Source: Tolypeutes matacus (Eukaryota; Chordata; Mammalia; Cingulata; Chlamyphoridae). From it: a stretch of 64,000 bases of DNA. Shown one piece after another: positions 1 to 11,629 of this stretch. Position 1 is the stretch's first letter; each line of letters begins with the position of its first letter. The DNA is taken from NCBI GenBank assembly GCA_026826555.1, contig JAKSZT010004976.1, positions 5,619,089 through 5,683,088 of the forward strand, in the 5' to 3' direction. The notes beneath the pieces are model-generated. The model ran no database searches and had not been told where the DNA came from. It saw nothing but the letters and a program-made list of their open reading frames with translations. Both the position numbers and the translations under genes were made by a program.

Positions 1-420
1 AAACATCTGGCAATACCAAGTATTGGGAACCATGCAGAGTGAGAAGAAAACTCACACACTGCTGGTGGGGGAATAAATGGCGGCAAACACACTGGAGAAC
101 CATCGCATAGTTCTAAAGTTTAAGATGCACAAACCCTATGATCCTGGAGTTCCTCTCCTAGGTATCCACCTTAGAAAATTTTTCACATGTGTTCCCAAGA
201 TGTACAAAAGAATGTTCACTACAGCATTGAAGCAAAACATTGAAAACCTCCTAAATGTCCATCAACAGGAGATTGGTCATATCAACAGTGGTATATTCAT
301 ATAATGCAATTCCATTTAGCACTTAAAGCAAAAGCCACAGGCATCAAAATGGATAAATTGCAAACACACAGTGTTGAACAAATGATGCATATGGTATGCT
401 ATTTACATAAATGTTAAAAC
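1..420 (+). mobile_element. Old L1 3'-end fragment
   Basis: The order of phrases matches the 3' end of old mammalian L1s: a start like 'cacactgctggtgggg', then a block like 'tatgatcctggagttcc', then 'aaatgtccatcaacagg'. The copy is heavily mutated and runs off the left edge of the window. The 75-codon ORF at 77-304 lies inside it and is not a gene. The subfamily (L1M-type) is inferred, not searched. Confidence 0.7.
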
Positions 421-829
421 ATTCCATCTCCCCAGACCCCATACATTGGGACCTCTCCTTCTTTCACTCTCACCCCAGCAGTAAATAATGCCACATGTTC
501 TTCACTTCGGCTTTTTAAATAACTCTTTGGTGTTTTCCCTTTTGTTGCCACTGGCCTAGTTCAGGGCTTACCATTTATCCACCATTGGTCCTGGCTGTGA
601 ATTGGAATCAGATGGGGAACAGGAATGCCCACCCTCAGCTACTGTAATTAAATAGATCTAGGGTGGGACAGGCACATGTGTGTGTTTCTAACAAGCTCTC
701 CAATGGATTTTGAGGCACATCAAGACTGGGAAACCACCGGGGAAGTTGGTGATTCCCAGAGGCAGCCTGTGCTCTGCAGTACTCTACATTACCTGCAAGC
801 ATTCAGCTGGACCTAGAGAATCTTCCAAT

Positions 830-1040
830 TCATTCCTTAAGAGCCAACCTCCCTCCAGCCTCAAGGCCTTTGCACCTGCAGCTTTCCCACCTAGAATTCT
901 CTTCCCATCCCCCACTCCCACAACTTTGTGCTCAGAGGAGCCCTCCTTTCCTCCCAGCCTATCAGGTTCACCTTCTCATGTACCTGTACTTGGTTCTCAT
1001 AGGTCTCCTTTATGTGCTATTTTGAAGCAAATGAAACACA
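830..1040 (+). mobile_element. L2 fragment
   Basis: The phrase 'caaggcctttgcacctgc', followed by a 'cccacctagaattctcttccc' type of stretch and 'caccttctcatg', follows the order of the L2 3' region. It is ancient and diverged. The 116-codon ORF across it is incidental. Confidence 0.55.
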
Positions 1041-1079
1041 TCATGTCATTTCATCTGTAAATATTTCAGTAAGTATCTT

Positions 1080-1182
1080 TTTTTTTTTTTTTTTTTTTTT
1101 TACCGGGAGGTCCCGGGGAACGAACCTGGGTCCCTCCATATGGGAGACAGACGCTCAACCAGTTGAGCCACATCCGACCCCC
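1080..1182 (-). mobile_element. DAS-type SINE with perfect 15-bp TSD
   Basis: On the minus strand this is a tRNA-like head only: an A-box region (ctcaactggttgag), the conserved 'ccatatggga', a B-box region (gggtcccggtt-like) and then a poly(A) tail, seen as poly(T) at 1080-1101. The direct repeat ttcagtaagtatctt lies at 1065-1079 and 1183-1197. It is therefore a complete, fairly young insertion of the short, head-only type, mobilised in trans by L1. Confidence 0.9.
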
Positions 1183-1639
1183 TTCAGTAAGTATCTTAAC
1201 CATAAAACCATTTTTAAACATAACCATATACCACTCTCACACCTAAAATAAGAACAATAATTCTTCAACAGCAGATATCCAGTTAGTTGTGAATTTCCAG
1301 ATTCCACAATTGGTATACTTTCTATAGTTAGCTTGAGTCAGGATCTAAATAAGAGTCAAATATTGCAATTACTTGATATGTCTTTTAAGTCTCTTTTGAT
1401 CTATAGGTTTCCCTTTCCATCTCTTTTTATTTCCTTCCATTACAATTTGTTTGTTGAAGAAATAGATTGTCTTGTCACGTGCCATGTCTGGATTTTGCTG
1501 ACTGCTCCTTGTAGTATTGTCTAAAATGTGCCCCTGTTCTTATTTTTCCCATAAATTTAAAGTTGAACAAGAGGGTTTTTCAGAATTGGCTCATATGATT
1601 CTTTTGATGAATGCTTGTCCTCTTCTTTTGATTGAGAGC

Positions 1640-1800
1640 TCCATGAATATTTTCTCTCAACTGAAAACTTAGTTATAAGTTTATATGTATGTGTCTTGTA
1701 TATAATATATATATAGTATTTAGCATGGTGCCTCAATAAGTATTAGTAGAATGAGTGAATCATGAATAAATGAGTGAATAATGAATGAATGAATGAACAA
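1640..1800. repeat. AT-rich and (ATGA)n-like simple repeat
   Basis: A TA-rich stretch at about 1690-1715 is followed by degenerate gaatga/aatgaatg units up to 1798. This is low-complexity DNA with no gene. Confidence 0.6.
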
Positions 1801-1929
1801 ACACACATAGGAACTGTGTACCTGGGAGTAAGCCACTATAACCTCTAGGCAATCAGCTGTGATGTTGCCGAACCTATCAATACCACTCCTCTACTTAGAC
1901 CACAGAGATGTTTTCCAAGTTTACTTTCC

Positions 1930-2015
1930 TCATTCATTCATTTCCTAAATTTCCACCATGTGCCAGGCACTATGCTGGGTACCTGGACACATCAGTAAAA
2001 AGGCTGAGTAACACC
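1930..2015 (-). mobile_element. L2 3'-end fragment
   Basis: The sequence 'cattcattcatttcc' followed by 'catgtgccaggcactatgc' is the antisense form of the L2 3' terminus. Confidence 0.55.
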
Positions 2016-2104
2016 TTTGCATGCTTAATAATCTGAGTCAACTGACTTCTCAGAGCACAACCATTTAGGAAGGTCCTAATTAGCTCCTGGACACACAGCA
2101 GCCA

Positions 2105-2235
2105 TTTGCGACAGTGGAAGAAGACTTTGGGATCAGTTCAAGCTGGGTTAAAATCCTGGTTCAACCACTGGCTAATTGTGTGACCTGGGCAGGTAGCTCA
2201 TAGCCTTCATCCCCTAATCAGCAAAATGGTGATGT
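2105..2235 (+). mobile_element. MIR element
   Basis: The MIR core is readable: 'ttaaaatcctggttcaacc', then 'actggctaattgtgtgacc', then 'cagcaaaatggtgatg'. It is an ancient tRNA-derived CORE-SINE fossil. Confidence 0.75.
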
Positions 2236-3354
2236 TATGGCTGGCTTCGTGGGGTTTTGTGTGGGTGTGGCCAACTCTCTGGGCACTCTGTTCACATCTC
2301 CTTAGCCTGATCCTGTGTCTTTCAGTCTGGGACAATGGCCTAGCTAAGATCAGATCCAAAGTGCTAAAGAGCTGGTCTCACCTCCACCCCCCAACAAGCC
2401 TCCAAAAATGAGGGATGAGTTGATGAATAAACACTCCCATTTCCTCACTCCTCAGCAGGACAAATCCCACAACCTCTCGGAGGGTCCCCAGCTAACTGCA
2501 TCTCTGATGCCCACAGGAGGAACTTGTTCCTTCACATGCCTCCTGCTGGTTGCCTTCCGTTTTCTCCCTCCTTCTATACACTCTCACCTGCGCTTTTAGG
2601 ATCACTTCAACTACGTTCACCCAAATCTTTTCTCTGGCTCTACTTTGGGGGACACAAAGTAAGATGGACCATCAAATGAAATAACGTATGAGTGATAGTT
2701 AGTAGCTCCCTCAGACAGTGTAAGCAGGTGTATTACCTTTCAAGGATGGCTGAAAGTGAGAGAAACAGAAATTCTCAAATCAGAAAGGAATTCAAAATCA
2801 CAGTGATGGGTGGTGATTTGAGGTAGAGGTAAACTTCCCCATTCACATATATCCCAGAAATGGTGCTGAAATAAATACCAGCTCAGTGCTTGAAAGCCAT
2901 AACAGCAGTCCCAAATCATCAGGGATGGCTTATGATCCCTGTACTCTCTTTAAGAAGATGGGAAGTCGTGAAATCCATTTAGGAAAGAATTCCCTCAAAA
3001 ATGTTTAAACTGAAAAAAAGTTAGCATTTTAAAGGGTGGTAAGTGCCTATCATGGGAAATTCACCCGCGCAGATCAGCTCATTCCTGGACAATGGCAGAT
3101 AAATAAGGCATGATTGTTCCAGCACCTGCACTGACGTTGGCCTCATCTCCAGCAAGGCGTGGCCAAGCATTGTCCATGAAGTGGGATCCTTATTATCAAC
3201 CCATTGTCCAGGAATCAAAGCTATTATCAATGCCCATGCTTTATTCTGCAAAACCCAATCACAATACACAGATGAGTGAAGAAATAGGTGATAGTGTGAA
3301 TGACATGCTCTCTCGACCACGTATTACATGCGAACCCCCCATTTCCCCAGCTGA
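2236..3354. other. Unique DNA, no feature recognised
   Basis: I see no repeat, RNA gene or coding signature here. Small ORFs occur on both strands (for example 3021-3320 minus and 3110-3370 plus), overlap each other and show no motif. Confidence 0.4.
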
Positions 3355-4000
3355 TTTCCTTTCATTTTAATTTTTCATTACCAAGATAGTACATAATCAT
3401 CATATAAACACAGACAATGAAGAAATGTATAAAGTCCCTCTCTCTTCTCCAGTCCCACTTCTCATTTGAACTCCCACGGGCATTGTGTTTGACAGCTGGA
3501 GAGGGGTACTCAACCACAAACGCATGTGGTCATGATGTGCCTACAGTTGGGCTTTTTTCACGTTACTACATCCTGCATTTTATTCTTTGGACAGTTCTTA
3601 CAGAATTCCATTGCTTGGATGTCCCATATTTTATCCATTCGCTTTTCGCACATTTAGTCTGTGCAAATAATTTACCAGTGGATGTCTTTGTACATTACCT
3701 TTGTGCATTTTGAGATAATTTCTACACAATGAAATGCTGGCATTGGAATTACTAGGTTTAAGGGCATGCATATTTTACCATTTGCTTAATTCTTTTAAAC
3801 TTCCCTCCAAACCAGGTAAAATGTGTATGCATTACTGTTTTAATTTGCATTCTTTTTTAAAGTTCAGTTACAGTTAAGCTTTTTCTCCCCATAGGTTTAC
3901 TGTCCACTGATATTTTCTCTATGAACATCTTCTTCATTTCTGTTGCTTCTATTTCTATTGAGCTGTTGACCTTTTCCCCGGACAGTTTTTACTCTTAGAG
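3355..4000 (-). mobile_element. Old L1 fragment, antisense
   Basis: On the plus strand the text reads like the reverse complement of an old L1 3' region: 'attactaggtttaagggc', 'gttttaatttgcattc', then a ttctccc/ttctgtt-rich stretch. It is strongly diverged. The plus-strand ORF at 3417-3713 is incidental. Confidence 0.5.
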
Positions 4001-4605
4001 CATCAGCACAATTGATATGGCTTCAGTGTTCTTCGGGATGTTGTTACATAACTAAAGCTGAAACTCATTTTTGTTGGCATAGGGTAGATTTTTAAAGAGT
4101 GAGAAACATGTGAGTACACATCTCTCCTGCAATGCAAGATGTAAAAAGGGTGAATTAAAAAAAAACAAAAACAGGAATTTCAGCCTCACAAGATAATATG
4201 CTCTGCAGAAACAAAGCAAACCTGTCTTGCTCTTGTAAGGAAGCACAGGTAAGTATGGGGGGCAGGGTGCTATTTGAGGAAGAGTTTACAGAGGCTTTAC
4301 AGAGTGGGGTGCAATGGGATCTTGAGGATGAATGCTCAGTGGAACCTCCAGAAAGAAGAGGATGCCACCAGGCATGTCTTCGTGGTATTCCCTGGTGCTG
4401 CCTCAAACTAAACTTTAAAATAAATATAAAACATCCATTAATTTTTACTCTTGGGAGAGGGCGTCAAGTCACTCACCAAAAAGTCTACGTGTGTCTCTTT
4501 TGCAGGGCAGCAGCATGGGGTCAAGGAAGCTTGGGTCTTTGACGTTAAACTGCCTCTGCCCAGCTGCCTTTGGAGCCCCCTTTTACCCATTCTGAGCTGT
4601 GCCCT

Positions 4606-5040
4606 TGTGGTGGTTTGGAGCTGTCTGTATCCCAGAAATACATGTTCTTAAACTTAGTCCCTTCCTGTGGGTGTGAACCCATTGTAAGTAGAACCTTTTG
4701 ATGAGGCTACCTAAGGAGTGGCCCAACTGACTCGGGATGGATCTTAAATCCTAATATTGGAGTCCTGTACAAGTGGAATGAGACTCAGAGAGAAGGAGAG
4801 AAAGCCACAGAGGGAGGAGCCAGAAGCTGAACATCAAAAAACCCAGAAAAGAAGCCAGAGGCCAGGAGACGCCGCCATGTGCCTTGCCATGTGACAAGCT
4901 AAGGACCAAGGGTCTCCAGCAGCCAGTCCCAGAATACCACAATATTCGGAAAGAAAGCACTGCCTTGATGATACCTTGATTTGAACTTTCTTTTAGCCCA
5001 TTTCATGGTATTTGTTTGAGCAACCAAGGAAACCACAACA
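4606..5040 (+). mobile_element. MaLR-like solo LTR
   Basis: It starts TGTGGTGGTTTGGAGC and ends ACCACAACA. In order it carries the MaLR landmarks 'gggtgtgaaccc', an acagaga-rich middle, 'gccatgtgccttgcc', 'ccttgatttgaactttc' and 'catggtatttgtt'. The flanks gccct (4601-4605) and gcccc (5041-5045) fit a 5-bp TSD with one change. Close relatives lie at 16240-16541 and 20530-20957. No internal retroviral sequence is attached, so it is a solo LTR. Confidence 0.7.
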
Positions 5041-5064
5041 GCCCCCAACCACTATGTGCAGATT

Positions 5065-5091
5065 TTTATTCTATTCTATTTTATTCTATTC
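5065..5091. repeat. (TTCTA)n microsatellite
   Basis: Tandem ttcta/ttta units lie here and resume at 5272-5295 on the other side of the inserted SINE. The SINE went into, and duplicated part of, this microsatellite. Confidence 0.8.
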
Positions 5092-5271
5092 TTTTTTTTT
5101 TTTTTAGATTTTATTTATTTATTCATTTATCCCCCCCTTGCTGCTTGTGCTCGCTGGGTCAGCCAACCATGCCGTGCGGGCGGGCCCGCCCTCACCAGGA
5201 GGCCCCGGGAACCGAACCGGGCGCTCCCATATGGTAAACGGGAGCCCCACTGACTGAGCCACAGCCGCTTC
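5092..5271 (-). mobile_element. DAS-III-type SINE
   Basis: On the minus strand it reads as a full-length tRNA-Ala-like head (gcggctgtggctcagtcagt, 'ccatatgg', a B-box in 'cggttcccgggg'), a GC-rich body, 'gctgacccagcgagcac', and a tail of aataaataaataaaatct ending in A-rich DNA at 5092. The flanks are the same TTCTA microsatellite, so the exact TSD ends are ambiguous. Confidence 0.9.
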
Positions 5272-5299
5272 TCTATTCTATTCTATTTTATATTTTAGG

Positions 5300-5650
5300 G
5301 TTGCCCTCAGACTACTTTGCTCCACAAAGAGCCTTAAATGCCTGGGAGCTGGTTTCTCCCTTCCCTCTTAATGAGTGACTGAAGGATGAGCAAGTCTGAA
5401 AGATCCATTGCTATGTATATAATAAACTCTGCAGGCTCAGGATAAAGTTACCCTGTGCAGGTATTTGCCTGGGAATGTTTTTTGACATCCTCCCTTTTGC
5501 TGTCCTGCTTCCTCTACTCCTTGGGAGCACCTCCTTAATGAATCACTTGCACAGCAATCACAGTATCAGAGACTGTTTCTAAGAAAGCTGACAAGATAGC
5601 ATCCAAATTCCCAACTCTATCATACCAGCCCCATCCCAAGTAGAAAATGA
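5300..5650. other. No feature recognised (possible old LTR debris)
   Basis: The phrase 'cttgcacagcaatcac' followed by 'gagactgtttctaag' is reminiscent of mammalian LTR text, but it is too short and diverged to assign. No coding signal was seen. Confidence 0.25.
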
Positions 5651-5651
5651 G

Positions 5652-5883
5652 AACATGAGCTAAATTATTTCTATCATCCAGTCACCAGCCACTTTGCCAG
5701 CTGATTGCAGATGCTAAATAGCTAACTCGTAGAATTGTGAGTGAAATAAATGGTTATTGTTTTAAGCCATTAAGTTTTGGTATGGTTTATTATGCAGCAG
5801 GAGCTAACTGACATACCTCAAACTGTGCTATTTCAGTATTCTCAGGTCAACTTCTAACTACAAGTCTATGGCCATAAGCACTA
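5652..5883 (+). mobile_element. MLT1-like LTR 3' portion, first copy of a local duplication
   Basis: The text 'ttgttttaagccattaag' then 'atgcagcaggagctaactg' is the end of an MLT1-type LTR. About 70 bp beyond the LTR end are also shared with the second copy at 7782-7983. The first copy lacks the LTR upstream part that is present at 7540-7780. See the findings for the alignment. Confidence 0.7.
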
Positions 5884-7160
5884 GGGAATAAGAGTTAAAG
5901 CTTCATGATTTCCTTTAATTCATGGGTACATGTTACATTTCCTATAGAGAAGAGATCCTCAAATGGGGATTCAAGGATGACTTTCAAATGATCAGTGCAT
6001 TCCATGAAATTGTATTCAAAGTTTGTGGGTGTGCTTTTTCCTGGAGAGAGGGTCCATGGTTTTCACTAGACTTTCAAGAGGTCCATAACCCCCACACACA
6101 CCAAAATTAATCATGCTTTAGAACATGTAAATTTATAGATTTCAGAAGGGTTGTGGAAAGAGCATTGCCACATACTCCAAAACATTAATCTTTTGAGATT
6201 AATAATGATTTAATATTTGTTAAAAAATGATATAAAATATGCACTGTTTATAATTTTGCAGCAGAGCTAAACACAATCCTCTTTGCCCAGTCTTTGATAG
6301 CTTTTTCTCTTGTAAACATGATCTTTTGTACGTTCATGTTTTTTTGACCTTTGAAATTAGAGTTTAATGTAAGTGGAAACATTTTTTTCTCCAGGCAACT
6401 GTTGGATAAATCAGTTTGGCTTTGCTAAAGAAGAATATATGTTTTGTTGTGATTAATAAAGAATATGAAATCCACTTATTTGAGTTTCTCCCCTTGTTTT
6501 TCTCTGTCCCTCTCTTTTCATACACAAAGAGACAGATAGATACAAATTCATACATAATTGTGTGGACAGAGTATATATAAAAAAATAATATAGACTCTCT
6601 CATCAAATATAGGATTCAAAATCTGGTTTGATAAAAATAGCCCTGGCTGATTATACTTAAGTCCCACTTGTTATACACACAGTAGGTCAATAAATTATGA
6701 GCCAAGCAGCTGCTGCAACTTTTAGAACCATTCAGTGTCATGGGTAAGCCACGTGGAGCAGGGAAACGGCAGGATGCACAGAAGGCTCTTCTTGAGAGAT
6801 GAAACATTTCCTTTTGTGCATCTGGGTCAGCCATGTATAAAGAATATTTTATGAACCTGAATAATAAGAACTTATATAAATATACATATACAAATTCACA
6901 ATGCATGTGGAGCGAATAAAGAGCAAGTAAGTAATGATGAATTAAATGCACTGAAAGATTCAGCCCAGACATACACGAAACCACAAAAGGGAGGCTTGAA
7001 TATTTGCTGAAGAAGAAAATATGTTTTGTCTGTGATTAATAGCAAATATCTAACATTGAAGGGTATTTATATCTTGAAATAAGACTTGTTTGGGTTGGGC
7101 TTAGAAAGTTGAGGATTTTGGGGGAGTTAACCCCCAAAACTCTGATGTAAGGTCAATTTT
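5884..7160. other. AT-rich unique DNA, no feature recognised
   Basis: Only AT-rich unique sequence was seen. The minus ORFs at 6364-6606 and 6616-6984 show no recognisable domain and are of a length expected by chance in AT-rich DNA. Confidence 0.35.
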
Positions 7161-7164
7161 ATAC

Positions 7165-7400
7165 ATGCATTCATTATTTCACTCACTTGCTCATTAGTTC
7201 ATCCATTCCCTTGTACAATATGTATTAGCTGGAATATCGAGTCCATGCCTGGTACTGGGTTCAAATGCTGATAGCCCTTGTCTTATGGGACTTGTAGTTT
7301 GGAAGAGAAGAAAGAAATAAACTAGTCCATAAAGAAATGAATATCTAATTACTGATTGTGAAAAGTACTAAGAAGGAAACGAATTGCATTCTTTCTATGC
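7165..7400 (-). mobile_element. L2 3'-end fragment
   Basis: The sequence 'catgcattcattatttcac' through 'atgcctggtactgggttc' and 'cttatgggacttgtagt' follows the antisense L2 3' end (cattcattca, then gccaggcactg, then catggagcttaca). Confidence 0.5.
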
Positions 7401-7539
7401 AATTCTTTCTATGAGGGCCCTGAAAATGTGACAGGAAAGTGCTTTCAATAGGTGGACAGGAAAGACCCTCTCTTAATTGAACATACTAATACTAAAACGT
7501 TATTCCTGTTTATCTGAGATTCAAATCCTGTATTTTGCC

Positions 7540-7983
7540 TGAAAAACCTGCATGACTCTGGGATGGCCACATGACTTGTGTTAGCCATGGGACAGTAGGG
7601 GCTTGAAAAGCACTTGCACACCAGCACATTCTCTCTTACTGCTCTTGGACCCCTGTGGCTGTTACCATGTGAAGAAGTTCAGATGCTGGAGGATGAGACA
7701 TGTGGCCTGATCACCTCCATTGACCGAACAATCAGCCACCTGACACCAGATACATGAATGAAGCTATGCCAGATCATTCAGCCACCAGCCACTTTGCCAG
7801 CTGATTGCTGAAGCTATATAGCTAACCCATAGAATTGTGAATGAAATAGATAGTTATTGTTTTAAGCCATTAAGTTTTGGTATGGTTTGTTATGCAGCAA
7901 GAACTAACTGACATACCTCAAGCCCTGCTATTTCAGTGTTCTTGGGCCAACTTCTAACTACAAGTCTATGGCCATAAGCACTA
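7540..7983 (+). mobile_element. MLT1-like LTR, second copy of a local duplication
   Basis: It contains 'ccacatgacttgtgttagcc', 'cttgctgctcttgg'-like text at about 7637-7650, 'taccatgtgaagaag', 'ggatgagacatgtgg' and the terminal 'taagccattaagttttgg' block. This is a longer MLT1-type LTR than the one at 5652. The last 202 bp match 5682-5883 at about 90 percent identity in exact register. Confidence 0.7.
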
Positions 7984-7989
7984 TAATCA

Positions 7990-9365
7990 CTCCTTCCCAA
8001 CACCAGGAACAGTCCTCAACGAATGGCAGGTATTGGTTGGCATATCAATACCCCAGCTTCCTCATTTCTAGAGTTGGATAATTCTGAGGCACATATTATA
8101 CATTGTTTTCCAATTTCCCCATGGGATTAAGTTCCAGTTGCCCACAGTGGTAGCTGGCTTAATAATGCATTATTTATTGACTGTCATCACTTTCATGTTT
8201 CATTTCCCCACTCCCACCATTGTACCCTGTCCTTCTCTTGTCTTAAGGCCTTGGAACTCAATCTAAGCTGGGGATTCTGATTCTTGGAGAGCAACACAGG
8301 TCAATGGTGGCCGTGGAGATGCCTCCAGCATGGTCCCATCATTAACCCTTGACTGGAGAAATTTCTTGAGGGATTCCTGATCCAGATGAGTAAGCTTCTG
8401 TGTGTCCATTCTGCATCCGTTTCTAGAACACCTGAAGGTGTTCTGAAGATCCTTCTGGGGACCCAGAGTTCCCCCAGATATTGGCTGCTTAATGGGGTAG
8501 GCCTATTTTTGGCCAGTTGCCATGTTGGGTAGCTATCTTTACCTATATGGGGTTATTTCTGTTAGTCTGCACTGGGGCTTGGTACCAGATAGTTCTCCCT
8601 GACTCAGTCCTGTCCCTGAGATCTCCCTTTCTCTGGGGCATCCCCAAACCTTTGGTCTGGGACTTTGTTTCTCTTGCCCCATCCACCATTCCTACGAGTG
8701 ACCCAGCTCGTGCCTCACCATGCTTTGCTCTTCCCAAGAGCTTTCATGATCTCTAAGCTTTGGCTGAGACTGACTGATGCCCAGATTTGGCCTAGCATTT
8801 TGATTTCTTGTTCTGTTTCCTGATAGATAGGGATCTAGGTCTGTGGATGCCACCTCTGCCTGGGTGTTTTCTCAGATCCTGTGGTTTCATTTCCCAGCTC
8901 TCCCTTATCTCCACCATGTTATTTACCTTCAAAGATCCATTTCTGACAACACCTCCATAGGGGCACAAGACCCATGCCATGATTTGGTGTGCAAAGATGC
9001 CTACTCTAAATAATTCTATGTCCTCTTAATAGTTTTGATCTGCTGATTCTACTCTGCATGCACAATAGCCACCATGGCAAAAGCTAAAGGAGCACTATGA
9101 AGATGTGATCACCTCTGCATTTTCCCATCCCAGCCACCCTTTCTTTGCACATCCAGCTCATCTTCCTCTGGTGATGCCCACCTGCTGAGACCCTCTTTTC
9201 CATGTGGTGCCCTGCCAATCTGCCTGGAAACCTAGAGAAGGAAACCCAGTGTGCCAAGGGTAGTGATTGCTGACAGCCTCCAAGTACCTGGTGCCTCCAG
9301 AAGACTGAAAAGGAAAGGAGTAGTTGGGAGAACCAAGCTCCCAGACCAGAAATATGTAACTTATC
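7990..9365. other. Unique DNA, no feature recognised
   Basis: No recognisable repeat, gene or RNA was seen. Overlapping opposite-strand ORFs (8517-8756 plus, 8543-8737 minus, 9084-9368 minus) argue against coding. Confidence 0.35.
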
Positions 9366-9369
9366 CACC

Positions 9370-9570
9370 TATATTCATCCATCCATCTATTTATTCATTA
9401 AAAAATATCTAGCATTTTCCATTTGCCAGATCTTGTGCTGGGTTCTGAGCTTGAAATATTGAGTAAAAACCGACCCAGCATCTGACCTTATGAGGTATGC
9501 ATTCCAAGGTGATTAATCAATGTAGTTGATTCATCACACAAGAATATAATTTCTGTTAAGGAAAAGACCA
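9370..9570 (-). mobile_element. L2 3'-end fragment
   Basis: 'ttattcattaaaaaatatc', 'gccagatcttgtgctggg', 'accttatgaggtatgcattc' follows antisense L2. Confidence 0.6.
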
Positions 9571-9654
9571 TGCCTGTGAGAGAGTATAATAATGGAACCT
9601 GGGCTTAAGTGAAGCGAGGGGTGGTAAGGAAAAGCCTCCCTGAGGAAGGGTTGT

Positions 9655-9880
9655 AGGTTGAGTTCTCTAGTAGGAGACCTTGAGTCAAGGATTCATGTAC
9701 AAGTAATTTATTAGGGAAGTGCTTCCAGGAGAAATGAGGAGCAAGGAGGGAATGAAGCAGGACAGGTAAGGAGAGGGAGCCAAGCAAGCGTGCCATCTCA
9801 GGCAAAGTCCTGTAGATTTACTTCCACTAGATCTTGCAGGCCAGGGCAGTGAGCTCTCAGTACAACAACTCCAATCTCAG
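9655..9880 (-). mobile_element. ERVL-type LTR fragment (tentative)
   Basis: 'tgtacaagtaatttattagg' followed by 'cttccaggagaaatgagg' is the antisense of a common mammalian ERVL LTR 3' region. TTTATT is the AATAAA signal in the LTR orientation. Another LTR with the same design begins at about 11630. Confidence 0.4.
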
Positions 9881-10231
9881 GTCAGTGATGCATGAAGTAT
9901 GAAAGAACAAATCAACTCACTGAGCTTGAGAAGGAATAATCATCTATAAAAAAGGAAACACAATAGAAACCCAAAGCAGCTCCCTATAGACAGTGAGCTC
10001 ATTGTAGACCGCAGCTCCTGGGCTGTTGGTCCTGAAGCAGGGAGTGGTGTCTGGAACTTCAGCTCCGGAGGGGCCTCAAAGTGGCCCCTTGATGCAGGCT
10101 CACTGCTTGAATAATGAGAAACAAAAACAAAAGAAAACAAAAACCTGAGCAGTCATGTTGTATGCCAGGCAAAAATCAACAAAGGACGCAAATATCTGGC
10201 TTTCTCCTGGCAAGTGTTTTATATTACAAGG

Positions 10232-10440
10232 AAAAGTAAAGCATTATTATTTATTGAGCTTATGCTTCACATGTATTCCCAGGTGTTTTACATGTGTTAT
10301 TTTGTTTAATTCTCTCAATGACCATAGAAAAATAGGTGTCATAATCCAAATTTTCATATGAGATAACTGAGGCTCAGAAAAGAAGTAACTTGGCCAAAGT
10401 CATAGAACAAAACTGGAATCTGATCCAAGACTTGCCTATT
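10232..10440 (-). mobile_element. MIR element
   Basis: Antisense MIR: 'attatttattgagc', 'gttttacatgtg', 'gataactgaggctcag', 'aagtaacttggcc', 'aagtcatagaac', in that order. Confidence 0.75.
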
Positions 10441-11000
10441 TCCAGAACCAACAAGGTTAACCCTTTTTTAAATATTCTTCAAGTATCCAGGCAGGGAACA
10501 AAAGAAGAAGGAGTATCAACTGCCCTCACTTCCCCATCGCACTAAATGCCTGGGGACAATGAATGGCATCTACAAAACTTTCAGGGAACAAGTTGTGATT
10601 CAGTTTAGTTTCCCTTCATCTAGAAAGTCAAAGAAAGATATAGTCAGTCACATACTCAAGGATAAGAATAAGTCCAATGTACTTTTCTTAAAAGATTACT
10701 TGAAACTGTACTCCAGGCAATCAAGAGATGAAAGGAAGGAAGGAAGGAAAGAAGAGATGGAGAGAAGAAGGCTATTGGGTTTTAGAGTTTTATCTGTGCT
10801 TTTCACTCCATTTGCAGATGGAAGCTTCCTTAAGGAGGACAATAAATCTCTTCTCAAGCAATTTGTGAGATATACTTTATCCCTTTCTAGACATCCATCA
10901 TATGAGCATATAAACCATGACTCAGGAAAACATCCCGATGCTTGGTGTCAACTGTGACCATAATGTCACCATATTCGTTCTATTAAAAATTGGGACACAT
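10441..11000. other. Unique DNA with a short (GGAA)n run
   Basis: A small ggaa microsatellite sits at about 10732-10752. The 132-codon ORF at 10559-10957 runs through it and has no recognisable domain, so I treat it as chance. Confidence 0.35.
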
Positions 11001-11009
11001 GGTTTGACA

Positions 11010-11190
11010 AGTATTCATCTATTCATTTACCAAATAGTGCTTAAGCATCTGGTCCAGGCCAAGTATTGCACAAGGTGCTGGGAATGACATAGAGAATAAA
11101 ACAGACAAGGTCCCGCTCTCATGTAAGTCACATTCCGACGAAGATAAGTCAACAATTAACAAGTAAGCAAAGATGTTGCAAGATGATTGT
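11010..11190 (-). mobile_element. L2 3'-end fragment
   Basis: 'tcatctattcatttaccaaa', 'tattgcacaaggtgctggg', 'gaataaaacagacaaggtcc', 'ctctcatgtaagtcacattc': a well-preserved antisense L2 3' end. Confidence 0.75.
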
Positions 11191-11439
11191 TGATTTCAGC
11201 CACTTGGTAAAGTGCCATTTACTAAGATGAGGACCTGGGAGATGCTCGAATGAAGGAAGATCAGGGATCAAGGGTTCTATTTTGGCCATATTAAATGTGA
11301 AAGGAATATTAGACATCCAAGTGGAATGCTGAGTAGGCAGGAATAGATGTTTCTGGATCTCGAGGGAAAGGTCTGTTTGAGCTAAAAATAAAAGGAGGTA
11401 GTCACCAACACCTGGTTGGTCACATTGGGGTAAGTTGGG

Positions 11440-11525
11440 TGAAGGGTAGAGGGGACTCGTTCTACTGTTTTCAAAACTGCCTGTGAATCTATAATTATCT
11501 CAAAATTAAAAGTCTAAAAAATCCA
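11440..11525 (+). mobile_element. L1 3'-terminal scrap
   Basis: 'gtgaatctataattatctc' followed by 'aaaattaaaagtctaaaaa' is the terminal text of many old mammalian L1s. Confidence 0.5.
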
Positions 11526-11629
11526 TGGGGCTGGATGAGATCCTCTAGGCATAAAAAACAATGCAAGACAATATTTAAAATTGAAACCATCCTGGAAAAT
11601 CCAGAATGACAATAAGTGTAGTCTGTGTT

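Noticed and set aside
4198..4253. Mini-exon between ctctgcag and CAG|GTAAGT
   Set aside because: Only 41 nt, the upstream pyrimidine tract is weak, and there is no conserved or recognisable peptide. The donor consensus is probably chance.
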